A stretch of 64,000 bases of DNA from Jiella mangrovi (GCF_017815135.1 NZ_JAGJCF010000002.1:1-64000); one strand, 5' to 3'; shown: positions 25,390-34,219, numbered from the stretch's first letter. Program-made: numbers and translations. Notes: generated from the sequence alone by a model not told the origin.

Positions 25390-26299
25390 GCGCGCCCTTC
25401 CCGAAGCAAGCGTGAGCAGCGCGCCGATCGCCGGCGCTGCGCCCCGCCGCGGAGCGTCCATCTGGTCAGCGCTTCTCGCGGAGCCTCGCGTCGTGATTGC
25501 CGGCGGTTTTCTCGTTCTTCTGGCGCTTGCCGCCATTTTCGCGCCGCTGATTGCGCCCCACAACCCGCTCGAGCAGGATCTGATGCTCAACACCCTGCCG
25601 CCGGCGTGGGTGGACGGCGCCGAACCCGGCTATCTTCTCGGCACCGACAGCCTTGGCCGGGACCTCCTGTCGCGGATGATCTATGGCGGGCGCGTCGCTT
25701 TGACGGTCGCCCTCGTCGCCGCCTTCGCCGCCGGCCTGATCGGCACGGTGCTCGGGCTTCTCGCCGGCTTCTTCGGCGGCTGGATAGACGCCGCCGTCTC
25801 CCGGCTGATCGACATCTGGATGGCTTTCCCGCCGGTCCTCCTGTCGATCCTCCTCGTCGCCGTCATCGGCACCGGGCTGACTTCGGTCATCCTCGCCATC
25901 GTCGTCATCGACTGGACGCGGTTCTGCCGGGTAGTGCGTTCCGAAACGCTGCAACAGGCGCGCATGGATTATGTCGATGCCGCCGTCGTTCTGGGCACCA
26001 GCCGCTGGCGTATCCTCTTCGTCGAAATCCTGCCCAATCTCCTGCCCGTCGTCGTCGTCCTTCTCAGCCTCGAAATGGGCATTGCGGTCATCGTCGAGGC
26101 GGTTCTGTCCTTCGTCGGCCTCTCGGTCTCCTCGGACATGCCGACCTGGGGCGGGCTGATCGCCGAGGGACGGCAGATCATCTATCAGGCCTGGTGGGTG
26201 CTGGTCTTCCCGCTCGTCCTCCTCTTCGCCACCGTCCTCGCCTTCAACCAGCTCGGCGACGGGCTGCGGCGGCTGGTCGATCCGGTGCTGCTGCGATGA
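25382..26299 (+). CDS. ABC transporter permease (DppC type)
   Basis: 305 residues. It shows the OppC/DppC N-terminal domain (AAIFAPLIAPHNPLEQD, then LLGTDSLGRDLLSRMIYGGR), followed by five hydrophobic helices; the coupling helix lies around ARMDYVDAAVVLGTSRWR. Overlaps the DppB-like gene by 8 bp and the ATPase gene by 4 bp. Inner membrane. Confidence 0.9.
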   Translation: MVERALPEASVSSAPIAGAAPRRGASIWSALLAEPRVVIAGGFLVLLALAAIFAPLIAPHNPLEQDLMLNTLPPAWVDGAEPGYLLGTDSLGRDLLSRMIYGGRVALTVALVAAFAAGLIGTVLGLLAGFFGGWIDAAVSRLIDIWMAFPPVLLSILLVAVIGTGLTSVILAIVVIDWTRFCRVVRSETLQQARMDYVDAAVVLGTSRWRILFVEILPNLLPVVVVLLSLEMGIAVIVEAVLSFVGLSVSSDMPTWGGLIAEGRQIIYQAWWVLVFPLVLLFATVLAFNQLGDGLRRLVDPVLLR

Positions 26300-27180
26300 G
26301 CGCCCCTTTGCTCGAGATTTCCGGCCTCTCGGCCCGGCTGCGTCGCCCGCCGCACAGCCCCCTGCTGCGATCGGTCAGCCTCACGGTCGCGGCCGGCGAG
26401 GTCCATGGCCTCGTCGGCGAAAGCGGCGCCGGCAAGTCGACCATCGGCAAGGCGATTCTCGATATCCTGCCCGATGCGATCGAGCTGTGCGGCGGCACGA
26501 TCCGCTTCGCCGGAGAAGATCTCACCACCATGCCGGCGGCGCGTTTGCGCAAGCTGCTCGGCACCGAGATCGCCCTGATCCCGCAGGATCCGATGACGGC
26601 GCTGAACCCGTCGCGACAGGTCGGAAGCCAGCTGACCGACGGCCTGCGGCTGAGGCGCGGCCTGAAGGGCGCCGCGCTGAAGCAAAAGGCCATCGAACTC
26701 CTGCGCGACGTCCAGATAGCCGATCCCGAACGCGTGCTCGCGCTCTACCCGCACGAGATCTCCGGCGGCATGCGCCAGCGCATCCTCATCGCCGCGGCCT
26801 TCTCCCTCGATCCGAAACTGATCATCGCCGACGAACCGACCACCGCCCTCGACGTGACGGTGCAGAAGGAAGTGCTGCGGATGATCCGGAACATGCAGAA
26901 GATCCATGGGACCGGTGTGGTCTTCGTCACCCACGATCTCGGCGTCGTCGCGCAGGTCTGCGACCGCCTGACTGTGCTTTATGGCGGCATGGTCGTCGAA
27001 CAGGGCGAGACCGCCGCAATCCTTGCCTCGCCCTCCCATGGCTACACGCGGGCGCTGATCGATGCGACGCCCCGCCATGACCGGGCCGGCACCGGCATGC
27101 AGCCGATCCCGGCCGGCATCGTTGCCGATCTCAAGGCCCAGCTCTCACGTTACGGTTTCGGGCCGTCCGGCCATGTCTGA
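26296..27180 (+). CDS. ABC transporter ATP-binding protein (DppD type)
   Basis: 294 residues. Walker A GESGAGKST, Q-loop PQDPMTALNP, signature ISGGMRQR, Walker B LIIADEPTTALD, and the H-loop THD. The OppD/DppD C-terminal extension is short; no cysteine cluster is seen, unlike the second peptide transporter of this window. The ATG overlaps the permease stop (ATGA). Cytoplasmic face of the membrane. Confidence 0.9.
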   Translation: MSAPLLEISGLSARLRRPPHSPLLRSVSLTVAAGEVHGLVGESGAGKSTIGKAILDILPDAIELCGGTIRFAGEDLTTMPAARLRKLLGTEIALIPQDPMTALNPSRQVGSQLTDGLRLRRGLKGAALKQKAIELLRDVQIADPERVLALYPHEISGGMRQRILIAAAFSLDPKLIIADEPTTALDVTVQKEVLRMIRNMQKIHGTGVVFVTHDLGVVAQVCDRLTVLYGGMVVEQGETAAILASPSHGYTRALIDATPRHDRAGTGMQPIPAGIVADLKAQLSRYGFGPSGHV

Positions 27181-28093
27181 CCACAGCGCCCCCATCCTGA
27201 TCGAGGCCCGCGACATCGCCCTCGATCTTGCCGACATGAACGCCCGCAAGAGCCTCGGCAAACGCCCGAGCATCCGCATCCTCAATCCGATGTCTCTGAC
27301 GGTGCGTCGCGGCGAGATCGTCGGCATCGTCGGCGAATCCGGCTCGGGCAAGTCTTCCCTCGGGCGCGTCCTGTTGCGGCTCCACGAGCCGAGCGAGGGT
27401 CGCCTCACCTTCGGGGGCATCGACGTCACCCATTGCCCCGAGGCGGAGCTCAGGCCCCTGCGCCAGCGCATGCAAATGATCTTCCAGGATCCCCAGTCCT
27501 CGCTCAATCCGCGCCGCCGCATCCGTGCGATCATCGGCGCCGGCCTCGCCCTCGATCCCGAGGTCACGCCGAAGACCCGCGAGGCGGCGCTGGAGAGCAT
27601 CGCGGCGCAGGTCGGCGTCGATTCCGCGCTGCTCGACCGCTTCCCCCACGAGCTCTCGGGCGGCCAGCGCCAGCGTGTCGGCATTGCCCGGGCGATCGCC
27701 ACCCGGCCGGATTTCGTCCTCGCCGACGAGATCGTCTCCGGCCTCGACGTCTCCACCCAGGCGCAGGTTCTGGCGCTCCTGAAGACGCTCGCCCGCGAGC
27801 GCCAACTCGCCCTCGCCTTCATCAGCCACGACCTGTCGGTGATCCGCAGTCTGTGCGACCGCGTCGTCGTCATGCGCGCCGGGCGGATCGTCGAGGAAGG
27901 CCCGTGCGGGGCGATCTTCGAGCGGCCGGCCAATGCCTATACGCGCCAACTCCTCGACGCCATTCCCTTGCCGGTCCCCGATCCGGGCTGGCTCGACCGC
28001 GAGACGGCTGAAGCCTCGCCCTCTTCCCGATCGCCGACCCTGCCTCCCGGCGCCCCGGTGCGGGCGGCAGGCAACGCCTCGCCCCAACCCTAA
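27173..28093 (+). CDS. ABC transporter ATP-binding protein (DppF type)
   Basis: 306 residues. Walker A GESGSGKSS, Q-loop FQDPQSSLNP, signature LSGGQRQR, H-loop SHD. Walker B reads FVLADEIVSGLD: the catalytic Asp-Glu pair is kept although the usual PT after it is IV. Overlaps DppD by 8 bp, completing a five-gene peptide-type transporter. The C-terminal 40 residues are proline/serine-rich and lack the OppF cysteine signature. Confidence 0.9.
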   Translation: MSDHSAPILIEARDIALDLADMNARKSLGKRPSIRILNPMSLTVRRGEIVGIVGESGSGKSSLGRVLLRLHEPSEGRLTFGGIDVTHCPEAELRPLRQRMQMIFQDPQSSLNPRRRIRAIIGAGLALDPEVTPKTREAALESIAAQVGVDSALLDRFPHELSGGQRQRVGIARAIATRPDFVLADEIVSGLDVSTQAQVLALLKTLARERQLALAFISHDLSVIRSLCDRVVVMRAGRIVEEGPCGAIFERPANAYTRQLLDAIPLPVPDPGWLDRETAEASPSSRSPTLPPGAPVRAAGNASPQP

Positions 28094-28113
28094 CAAAGCG
28101 AAAGGATCACGAT

Positions 28114-29097
28114 TTGCAAAGAGCCCTGAAACTTGCAGCCGCTCTCGGCCTCGTCCTCATGTCGGCAGGGTCTTCCCTCGCCGAGGAGGTGACGCTCAAC
28201 GCCGTTCATTTCACCCCGGCGCAGAACTCCTATGCCAAGAGCTTTCTGAAATATGTCGACGAGGTCAACGCCGCCGGCAAGGGCGTCGTCCAGATCAAGG
28301 TCCGCGGTGGCCCCGAGGTCATTCCCTCCGGCCAGCAGGGGCAGGCCCAGAAGAACGGCTTGATCGACATGATCAACACCCCGGCCGGGCAATATCTGGA
28401 GATCGTGCCCGAGGGCGAGGCCTTCTCGGCCTCGACCAAGAAGCCGGCGGAAATCCGCAAGAACGGCGGCTGGGATCTCATGCAGAAGATCTTCGGCGAA
28501 AAGGCCAACGCCCACCTCCTCGCCCATGTCGATGCCGGCACCGGCTTCAACATCTTCACCGTCGACGAGCCCAAGCGCACGCCCGATGGCGGCATGGACT
28601 GGTCTGACCTGAAGATCCGCGCCTCGCCGCTTTACCGGCAGTTCTTCGAAACGCTGGGCATGACCGTCATCGTGCTGCCGCCCGGTGAGGTCTACACCGC
28701 GCTGGAGCGCGGCGTCATCAACGCCAACGCCTATCCGGTCTTCGGCTATGCGTCCTTCGGTTGGGACAAGTTCACCAAGTACCGCGTTGATCCGACCTTC
28801 TTCCAGACTGATGTCCTGATTTCGATGAACAAGGACAAGTGGGACTCGCTGTCGCCGGAAGCCCAGAAGATCCTGACCGACGTCTCGATCAAGTATGAGG
28901 AAGAGAGCCTAGAAACGGTCCAGGCCCAGAACACCAAGGAAGCCGAAGCGATGATCGCCAAAGGTCAGAAGGTGTTCGAGCTCGAGGGCAAGGGCCGCGA
29001 GGAGTTTCTCGCCAAGGCCGCAAAGGCCAGCTGGGACCGGATGGAACAGCGCGATCCGACCTATGTCCCGGAACTGAAGAAGCTGTTCCAGAACTAG
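28114..29097 (+). CDS. dctP: TRAP transporter substrate-binding protein DctP (second system)
   Basis: Periplasmic receptor, 327 residues. The start codon is a TTG at 28114, supported by AAAGGATC 8 bases upstream and by the signal peptide that begins there and ends near SSLA (residue 23). Ligand-site region IRASPLYRQFF, then VLPPGEVYTALERGVINA. Only 20 bp behind the ABC operon, so probably co-transcribed; 209 bp with two hairpins separate it from dctQ. It shares little obvious similarity with the first DctP, so the substrates probably differ. Confidence 0.9.
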   Translation: MQRALKLAAALGLVLMSAGSSLAEEVTLNAVHFTPAQNSYAKSFLKYVDEVNAAGKGVVQIKVRGGPEVIPSGQQGQAQKNGLIDMINTPAGQYLEIVPEGEAFSASTKKPAEIRKNGGWDLMQKIFGEKANAHLLAHVDAGTGFNIFTVDEPKRTPDGGMDWSDLKIRASPLYRQFFETLGMTVIVLPPGEVYTALERGVINANAYPVFGYASFGWDKFTKYRVDPTFFQTDVLISMNKDKWDSLSPEAQKILTDVSIKYEEESLETVQAQNTKEAEAMIAKGQKVFELEGKGREEFLAKAAKASWDRMEQRDPTYVPELKKLFQN

Positions 29098-29101
29098 AGC
29101 A

Positions 29102-29129
29102 TTTCCGGTGAACTCGTGTTCGCCGGAAA
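29102..29129. repeat. intergenic hairpin after dctP
   Basis: Arms TTTCCGGTGAAC and GTTCGCCGGAAA around TCGT, one T-G pair. This resembles the short palindromes scattered in rhizobial genomes. It starts 4 bp after the dctP stop and could protect the dctP message or reduce read-through into dctQM. Confidence 0.6.
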
Positions 29130-29196
29130 CTCTCAAGAGCCTGATCGGCAAGAGTTGGAACCGGTTTCGGCAAGATCACGCGCTGACACAAAAGAT

Positions 29197-29235
29197 AGAG
29201 CGGGGTTTCGATCAGACATGATCGTGTCCCGCTCT
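29197..29235. repeat. second hairpin before dctQ
   Basis: Outer arms AGAGCGGG and CCCGCTCT with an inner CGATCA/TGATCG stem. No T-run follows, so it is not a strong terminator. Likely the same class of intergenic palindrome as the one at 29102. Confidence 0.6.
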
Positions 29236-29306
29236 TCAGGCTTCGGCCAACACTGCGCCGGCGCTGCCGAAAAGGCGCCGGCAACCCTCATGGAGCCCCG
29301 TCCACC

Positions 29307-29819
29307 ATGGACATATTCTTCAAGATCGTCGGCTGGGCGAGCCTTGCGCTCGCCTCCCTCGTCAAGCTGATCCTCGCCGCCATCGTCATCGAGGTCGTCC
29401 TCGATGTGATCCTGCGCAATCTGAACTACCGGCCGATCGGCTGGGGCGTCTCGGCGACGGAATACGGTCTGCTCTACGCGGCCTTCCTGCCGATGCCCTG
29501 GCTGGTGCGGATCAAGGGCCACGTCTTCGTCGAGTTCCTGCGCCGCGCCCTTCCCGCAGCCGGCCGCACCATTCTGGAAAAGCTCGTCTATCTGATCTGC
29601 GTCGGCCTCAGCCTCTACCTCACCTGGTACGCCTTCGGCGCCTTTCTCGATGCGCTGCGCACGGGAGCCTACGAGACCAAGACCTTCGACATGCCGAAAT
29701 GGCTGATCTTCCTGCCCATCGCCGTCGGCTTCTTCCTCTCGGCCCTCGAATGGGTGCGTTACCTCGTCGGTTCCGACAGCCTCTACAATGTCGATCCGCT
29801 CGAACGCGAAGGGCTCTAG
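29307..29819 (+). CDS. dctQ: TRAP transporter small permease DctQ (second system)
   Basis: 170 residues, four hydrophobic helices; the region IEVVLDVILRNLNYRPIG is at the place of the DctQ signature. GGAG lies about 9 bases before the ATG. Ends 3 bp before dctM. Inner membrane. Confidence 0.88.
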   Translation: MDIFFKIVGWASLALASLVKLILAAIVIEVVLDVILRNLNYRPIGWGVSATEYGLLYAAFLPMPWLVRIKGHVFVEFLRRALPAAGRTILEKLVYLICVGLSLYLTWYAFGAFLDALRTGAYETKTFDMPKWLIFLPIAVGFFLSALEWVRYLVGSDSLYNVDPLEREGL

Positions 29820-29822
29820 ACC

Positions 29823-31133
29823 ATGGACTGGCTGTTTCCCTTTGCCCTGATGGTCGGGCTGATCCTGTTTTTCATGGGTGTCGGCCTGCCCGTCGCCTTC
29901 GCCTTCTTCCTGGTCAACATCATCGGGCTGTTCCTGTTCTTCGGCGGCTCCGCCGGCGTCACCCAGATGATCTCCAACTTCTCCGACGCCATCGCCAGCT
30001 ATTCGCTGGCGCCGCTGCCCTTGTTTCTGATCATGGGCAGCCTGTTCTTCCGCTCCGGTCTCGGCGACGGCGTCATGCACGCGCTGGACCTTTGCATCGG
30101 CAATCTGCGCGCCCGCCTGTCCTATGTCGTGCTCGCCGCAGGCGCGGTGTTCTCGGCGCTGTCGGGATCGAGCCTTGCCAATACCGGCATGATGGGATCG
30201 CTGATGGTCCCGGAGATGCTGAAGCGCGGCTACAAGCCGAAGATGGCCTATGGGCCCATTCTCGGCGCCGGCAGTCTCGCGGTGATCATCCCGCCCTCGT
30301 CCCTCGGCGTCCTTCTCGGCTCGCTGGCCAACATCAATGTCGGAGCGCTGCTGATCGCCGGCATGATACCCGGCCTGGTGCTGACCGTCCTCTTCGCCCT
30401 GCTGATCTTCGTCCAGACCCGCATCGACCCGGACTGCGCGCCGCTCTATCCCGTCGAGGACATCTCCTTCCTCGCCAAGGTGAAGGCGATCTCCGTCAAC
30501 ATCGTGCCGATGGGCGTGATCATCTTCCTCGTCGTCGGCACGATCCTGCTCGGCATCGCCACACCGACGGAATCGGCGGCGCTCGGCTGCGTCGGCGTCT
30601 TCGCGCTTCTCGTCGCCTACGGACGCTTCTCCATCAAATCCGTCTGGGCGGCGCTGGACGATGCGATGAAGGTCACCGGCATGACCTTCCTGATCATCTC
30701 GGCCTCGACCACCTTCTCGCAGGTCTTCGCCTTTTCCGGCGCCAGCAACGGCTTCATCTCCTACGTCACCGGCTTCGACCCCGGCCCTTACACCTTCATC
30801 CTGATCATGGTGCTGGTGATCCTCGTCCTCGGCATGTTCATGGATCAGGTCTCGATGATGCTGATCACCCTGCCGATCTTCCTGCCGATCGCCAACCATT
30901 TCGGCTTCGATCTGGTCTGGTTCGCACTGATCCTGCTGCTTGCCTACGAGGTCGGCTTCACGACGCCGCCCTTCGGCCTGTTGCTCTTCGTCATGATCGG
31001 CGTCGCGCCGCCGGGCACCAGCCTCAAGACCGTGGCGATGGCCGTCGCGCCCTACATGATCTGCACGCTGCTGCTGATCCTTCTGATCGTCATCTTCCCG
31101 AGCCTCGCGCTCTTCCTGCCCAACATGTTGTGA
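29823..31133 (+). CDS. dctM: TRAP transporter large permease DctM (second system)
   Basis: 436 residues with about a dozen hydrophobic helices; family segments SGSSLANTGMMG, IPPSSLGVLLG and LGMFMDQVSMML. Completes the P-Q-M order, whereas the first TRAP system of the window is Q-M-P, so the two are not a recent local duplication. The EthD-like gene begins 7 bp after its stop. Confidence 0.93.
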   Translation: MDWLFPFALMVGLILFFMGVGLPVAFAFFLVNIIGLFLFFGGSAGVTQMISNFSDAIASYSLAPLPLFLIMGSLFFRSGLGDGVMHALDLCIGNLRARLSYVVLAAGAVFSALSGSSLANTGMMGSLMVPEMLKRGYKPKMAYGPILGAGSLAVIIPPSSLGVLLGSLANINVGALLIAGMIPGLVLTVLFALLIFVQTRIDPDCAPLYPVEDISFLAKVKAISVNIVPMGVIIFLVVGTILLGIATPTESAALGCVGVFALLVAYGRFSIKSVWAALDDAMKVTGMTFLIISASTTFSQVFAFSGASNGFISYVTGFDPGPYTFILIMVLVILVLGMFMDQVSMMLITLPIFLPIANHFGFDLVWFALILLLAYEVGFTTPPFGLLLFVMIGVAPPGTSLKTVAMAVAPYMICTLLLILLIVIFPSLALFLPNML

Positions 31134-31140
31134 GGACGCG

Positions 31141-31839
31141 ATGCGTTTTTCCTATCTCGTCTTCTTCACCTCGGAAGAGCCTGGCACCCGGATCTCGGCG
31201 GAGGATCTCGCCACCGTCCGCAAGGCCGTCGCAACCGTAAAGGGCCTGAAACGCGGTCGGCTCTACACGCCGGAGGTCGCGAGCGACCTTTATCACGACG
31301 ACGGCGCCTCGCCGCTCTTCGGCTTCCAGCTGGATTTCGCCGAGCTCGCGGATCTGGAGGCCGCGATCGCGTCCTCCGGCGCTCTCAGCCCCCTCGGCAA
31401 ACCCGGCGCCCTGCCGAGCCTCGCCGGCACCGACGCCACCCAGCAGGCGATGGCGCTGCGCACATACACCGTCCCCGAGCCGGCGCCGCTGTCGGCCTCG
31501 GCCTGCAGCTATGTGGTGCACTATCCCGGCCCCGCCGCCGACACCAACGCCTGGCTCAGCCACTACATCGCCCATCACCCGCCGATCATGAGGCGCTTTC
31601 CGGGGGTGCGGGAGTTGGAGATCCTGACCCGGATCGACTGGATCGACGCCATGCCCTGGCGCCGCGTCCTGCATCTCCAGCGCAACCGCATCCTGTTCGA
31701 CAGCGCGGCCGCCCTGGAAGCCGCGCTGCATTCGCCCGTCCGCCACGAAATGCGCGCCGACTACACGCAATTCCCGCCCTGCGAAGGCGGAAATTTCCAT
31801 TATCCGGTGGCGACAGAAGAGGTCGTGCCGGCGGGGTGA
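31141..31839 (+). CDS. EthD-like dimeric alpha/beta-barrel protein
   Basis: 232 residues. The second half (about 118-215) resembles an EthD/ferredoxin-like barrel: SYVVHYPGPA, then HYIAHHPPIMRRFPGVRELEI, the H-x-P-x-x-x-x-x-P pattern near the start of such domains. The first half has a weaker similar pattern, so it may be a duplicated barrel. GAGGA precedes the ATG. Last gene of the ABC/TRAP run. EthD-like proteins act as small-molecule-binding helpers or cofactor-free enzymes for aromatics; no reaction can be assigned. Confidence 0.6.
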   Translation: MRFSYLVFFTSEEPGTRISAEDLATVRKAVATVKGLKRGRLYTPEVASDLYHDDGASPLFGFQLDFAELADLEAAIASSGALSPLGKPGALPSLAGTDATQQAMALRTYTVPEPAPLSASACSYVVHYPGPAADTNAWLSHYIAHHPPIMRRFPGVRELEILTRIDWIDAMPWRRVLHLQRNRILFDSAAALEAALHSPVRHEMRADYTQFPPCEGGNFHYPVATEEVVPAG

Positions 31840-31866
31840 GTGTTTTTCATGGAGCTGCGTTGCGTT

Positions 31867-31895
31867 GTGAAACAGAATTGTCAAATCTGTTTCAC
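31867..31895. repeat. palindrome A, GTGAAACAGA arms
   Basis: Perfect 10-bp arms GTGAAACAGA and TCTGTTTCAC with a 9-bp spacer, just after the EthD-like stop. It shares the half-site TGAAACAGA with palindrome B. Resembles operators of the IclR class (TGAAAC...GTTTCA), but the position at a gene end is odd for that. Confidence 0.6.
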
Positions 31896-31962
31896 TCGGA
31901 CCTATAGACGTGCGTCATCCATCGCTCGCATCATCCAAAATGAGGGCGGGCGCAGGGAGGCG

Positions 31963-32160
31963 CTAGGAGCGGGTGGTCTCTCGATCACGCGCTTTCCAGA
32001 CGATCCAATTTCCCAGACGTAGTTCACGCTCGCGCTCAACGACACGGATACGCTTTCGCGCCGCCCGACGAGGCGTAGAGTACCAGAAACTCAGGAAATT
32101 GACCGCAAAAGTCAGCACGTTGATCGAGAGGCCGACCAGCACCCAGAAATCTGGGAGCAT
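31963..32160 (-). CDS. possible small membrane protein
   Basis: 65 codons: one strong hydrophobic segment at residues 4-27 (FWVLVGLSINVLTFAVNFLS) followed by an arginine/glutamate-rich tail, the layout of a single-pass inner-membrane peptide. No convincing ribosome site, and it lies beyond the terminator of the upstream quinone oxidoreductase gene, so it would need its own promoter. I do not recognise the family; it could be chance. Confidence 0.25.
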   Translation of the reverse strand: MLPDFWVLVGLSINVLTFAVNFLSFWYSTPRRAARKRIRVVERERELRLGNWIVWKARDRETTRS

Positions 32161-32185
32161 AAGGGCCGGGTTTCATCTGATCATG

Positions 32186-32211
32186 AAAAACCCGGCCTTT
32201 GGGACCGGGTT
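32186..32211 (-). terminator. rho-independent terminator of the quinone oxidoreductase operon
   Basis: On the minus strand AACCCGG pairs with CCGGGTT around TCCCAAAGG and is followed by TTT and TC. About 100 bp beyond the oxidoreductase stop. Confidence 0.75.
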
Positions 32212-32282
32212 GTGACGCTAACCTTTGTTAGCTTGAGTTTTGTGACACAAATCACTCCCGCAAGTCAATGATGCTCGAATTT

Positions 32283-32310
32283 TGAAACAGAATCATTGTA
32301 TTCTGTTTCA
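32283..32310. repeat. palindrome B, TGAAACAGAAT arms
   Basis: Perfect 11-bp arms TGAAACAGAAT and ATTCTGTTTCA with spacer CATTGT; the last three bases form the stop codon of the quinone oxidoreductase gene. Related to palindrome A 444 bp away. Confidence 0.6.
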
Positions 32311-33237
32311 CGTCCTTGCCAGCAACAATCGCCCGCGCGTGACCGCCCCGGCCTCCATCATCCGGTGCGCCCGCGCCGCATCTTCCAGCGGCAAAATGTC
32401 GGCGATCTGAGGCTGAACCTCGCCGCTCGCCGCCATCGCCAGGATCGCTTCGACCGGCCCCTTCGCATCGGTGATCATGGCCCGTGTGACGGTGACGCCG
32501 AACTCGGCGTTGCGGTCGACGATGGGCGCTGCCACCAGCCAGACGAGATGGCCACCCTTTTTCAGGACCGGATAGGATCGCGCGTGTGTGGCGCCGCCGA
32601 TGAGGTCGAAGACGACGTCCTGATCCCGGAGCGTGCCGAAATCCTCTTCGTCATAGGCGACCGCGTGAGCCGCGCCGAGTGAGCGGACATAATCCCTGTT
32701 GGCCGCGCGGCATGTGGCGGTGACCTTTGCGCCGAGGTGGCGGCACAGCTGGACGATCAGGCCGCCGACTGCGCCTGATCCGGCATGAACGAGGACCTTC
32801 ATGCCGGGCTTGATCCGCGCCGTCTCGAAGACCGAGATATGGGCGCTGAGGCCGGCATTGACGAGGCTGGCGGCGGCCGCGTCGGAAAGACCGTCCGGGA
32901 TCGCGACGAGGTCGGCCGCCCGTGAGATCCGCTCCTCGGCGTAGCTCCCTTGTGTGCCGTGGCCGGCCATGACGCAGACCCGGTCGCCGACGGAAAACTC
33001 AGAGATACCGTCGGCGATCTCACTGATCACCCCGGCGCCGTCGCGCCCCGGCACCTTGGGAAAGTCGACGGAGAAATGCGCCTTCAAGAGACCGGCGCGC
33101 AGCTTGCAATCGAGCGGCGTGACGCTGGCGTAGCGCAGGTCGACGCGGATCTCGCCGGGCTCCAGCGGCCGCGACGGTCGATCGTTCAGGGTCAGAACCG
33201 TTGGATCGCCGTAGCGCTCATATTCAATCGCGCGCAT
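32308..33237 (-). CDS. NADPH:quinone oxidoreductase-like protein (MDR superfamily)
   Basis: 309 residues. GroES-like N-terminal half (PGRDGAGVISEI), then the nucleotide-binding half with VLVHAGSGAVGGLIVQLCRHLGA, the AxGxVG motif of the zinc-free quinone oxidoreductases. No structural-zinc cysteines. The ATG at 33237 has AGGAG upstream; the frame to 33885 is shadow of the aldolase. 70 bp after the aldolase, same strand, so one transcript. Likely reduces an alpha,beta-unsaturated or quinoid intermediate. Confidence 0.87.
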   Translation of the reverse strand: MRAIEYERYGDPTVLTLNDRPSRPLEPGEIRVDLRYASVTPLDCKLRAGLLKAHFSVDFPKVPGRDGAGVISEIADGISEFSVGDRVCVMAGHGTQGSYAEERISRAADLVAIPDGLSDAAAASLVNAGLSAHISVFETARIKPGMKVLVHAGSGAVGGLIVQLCRHLGAKVTATCRAANRDYVRSLGAAHAVAYDEEDFGTLRDQDVVFDLIGGATHARSYPVLKKGGHLVWLVAAPIVDRNAEFGVTVTRAMITDAKGPVEAILAMAASGEVQPQIADILPLEDAARAHRMMEAGAVTRGRLLLART

Positions 33238-33307
33238 GGGGGCTCCTGTCGCAGCGGGGGTTTCAAGAACGACGGACAGCCTGACGGCGGCGACGCTGTC
33301 GAACCTG

Positions 33308-34078
33308 TCAGTCCGACGAGGTGGGCGAGATCGCCTTTGCCATCGACGCGGCCGAGGCGCCCAGAAGCATCGTGTCGGAGGCGACAACAAACAGGCTGAC
33401 GCCCGCGTCGCGCCAGCGTGGCACGTCGGCGGCGGAGGGGCGGAACAGGCCGACCGCCTTGCCGGCCGACCGGCAGGCCGCAATGACCGTCTCGATCGCC
33501 GCTTCCAGCCGCTCGGTGCCACCGGGCCCGAAGGCCCCCATCGAGACCGCCAGATCGCCCGGTCCGATGAAGACGAGGTCGACGCCCTCGACGGCGGCGA
33601 TCGCCTCGATGTTCTCGACCGCGCGAACGGTCTCGACCTGCACGCACAGAAGGATCTTCGCGTTCGCCGTGGCGACATAGTCGGCGATGTCGTAGCCATA
33701 GCGGGACGCCCGGCCGGGGCCCGCCCCGCGCTCGCCATCGGGCGGATAGCGCGTCGCGCGCACCGCCGCCTCGGCTTCTTCGGCACTGGAGACGCGGGGC
33801 ACGAGGACGCCCTCGGCGCCGGAATCGAGCACCGCCGCGATCGCCTCAGCGTTGTTGCCGGGCACCCGGACCATGGCGACCGCACCGCCGGCCTCGGCCG
33901 CGCGGACGAGATTCTCGATCTCGCCGCGCGAAATCTGCGAATGCTCCCAGTCGATGCACAGGAAGTCGAGCCCCGCTCGCGCGATCACCTCGACGGCGAC
34001 GGGATGGGGAATGGCGGCGAAGGTGCCGTTCAGCGGCTGGCCCGAGCGCCCCCTCTCGCGGAAGCTTGTCTGTGACAT
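33308..34078 (-). CDS. HpcH/HpaI-type aldolase
   Basis: Class II (divalent-metal) pyruvate aldolase, 256 residues. Metal and catalytic signatures: LDFLCIDWEHS (the H of the H-D/E dyad), LCVQVET, and FIGPGDLAVSMG. Cleaves 4-hydroxy-2-oxo acids to pyruvate plus an aldehyde, a usual last step of meta-cleavage routes. Start at 34078 after GAAGGTGAG; the frame to 34141 is unlikely. Divergent from the luciferase-like monooxygenase gene, with an operator-like site between. Confidence 0.87.
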   Translation of the reverse strand: MSQTSFRERGRSGQPLNGTFAAIPHPVAVEVIARAGLDFLCIDWEHSQISRGEIENLVRAAEAGGAVAMVRVPGNNAEAIAAVLDSGAEGVLVPRVSSAEEAEAAVRATRYPPDGERGAGPGRASRYGYDIADYVATANAKILLCVQVETVRAVENIEAIAAVEGVDLVFIGPGDLAVSMGAFGPGGTERLEAAIETVIAACRSAGKAVGLFRPSAADVPRWRDAGVSLFVVASDTMLLGASAASMAKAISPTSSD

Positions 34079-34146
34079 CGTCTCACCTTCGATTGCGGTC
34101 AAATTCTCCGCGAGTTTCCCGCATCGCGGGCTTTGCGGCAAGCTGT

Positions 34147-34158
34147 TTTATATTTAAA
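34147..34158. promoter_or_regulatory. TTTAAGCTTAAA-type operator, weak copy
   Basis: TTTATATTTAAA, 9 of 12; the right half extends to TTTAAACTA as in the 15.9 kb site. Lies in the 141-bp divergent region between the aldolase and the monooxygenase. Confidence 0.4.
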
Positions 34159-34219
34159 CTATTTTCCGATGGACACGACCCGCCTTCTGGCCGGGCGGTC
34201 TCAACACTGGAGATCGACG

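Larger units (their letters stand above)
31840..32307. other. gap between convergent genes, bounded by two related palindromes
   Basis: About 470 bp, more AT-rich than its surroundings. It holds palindromes at 31867-31895 and 32283-32310, a minus-strand terminator (32186-32211), a small GCTAAC-CTTT-GTTAGC hairpin, and a possible 65-codon membrane ORF (31963-32160). No other gene. Confidence 0.6.

Noticed and set aside
31867-32310. attachment sites of an integrated element
   Set aside because: The repeats are palindromes with different spacers, there is no integrase, and the enclosed DNA is only about 440 bp. Kept as an unexplained pair of palindromes.
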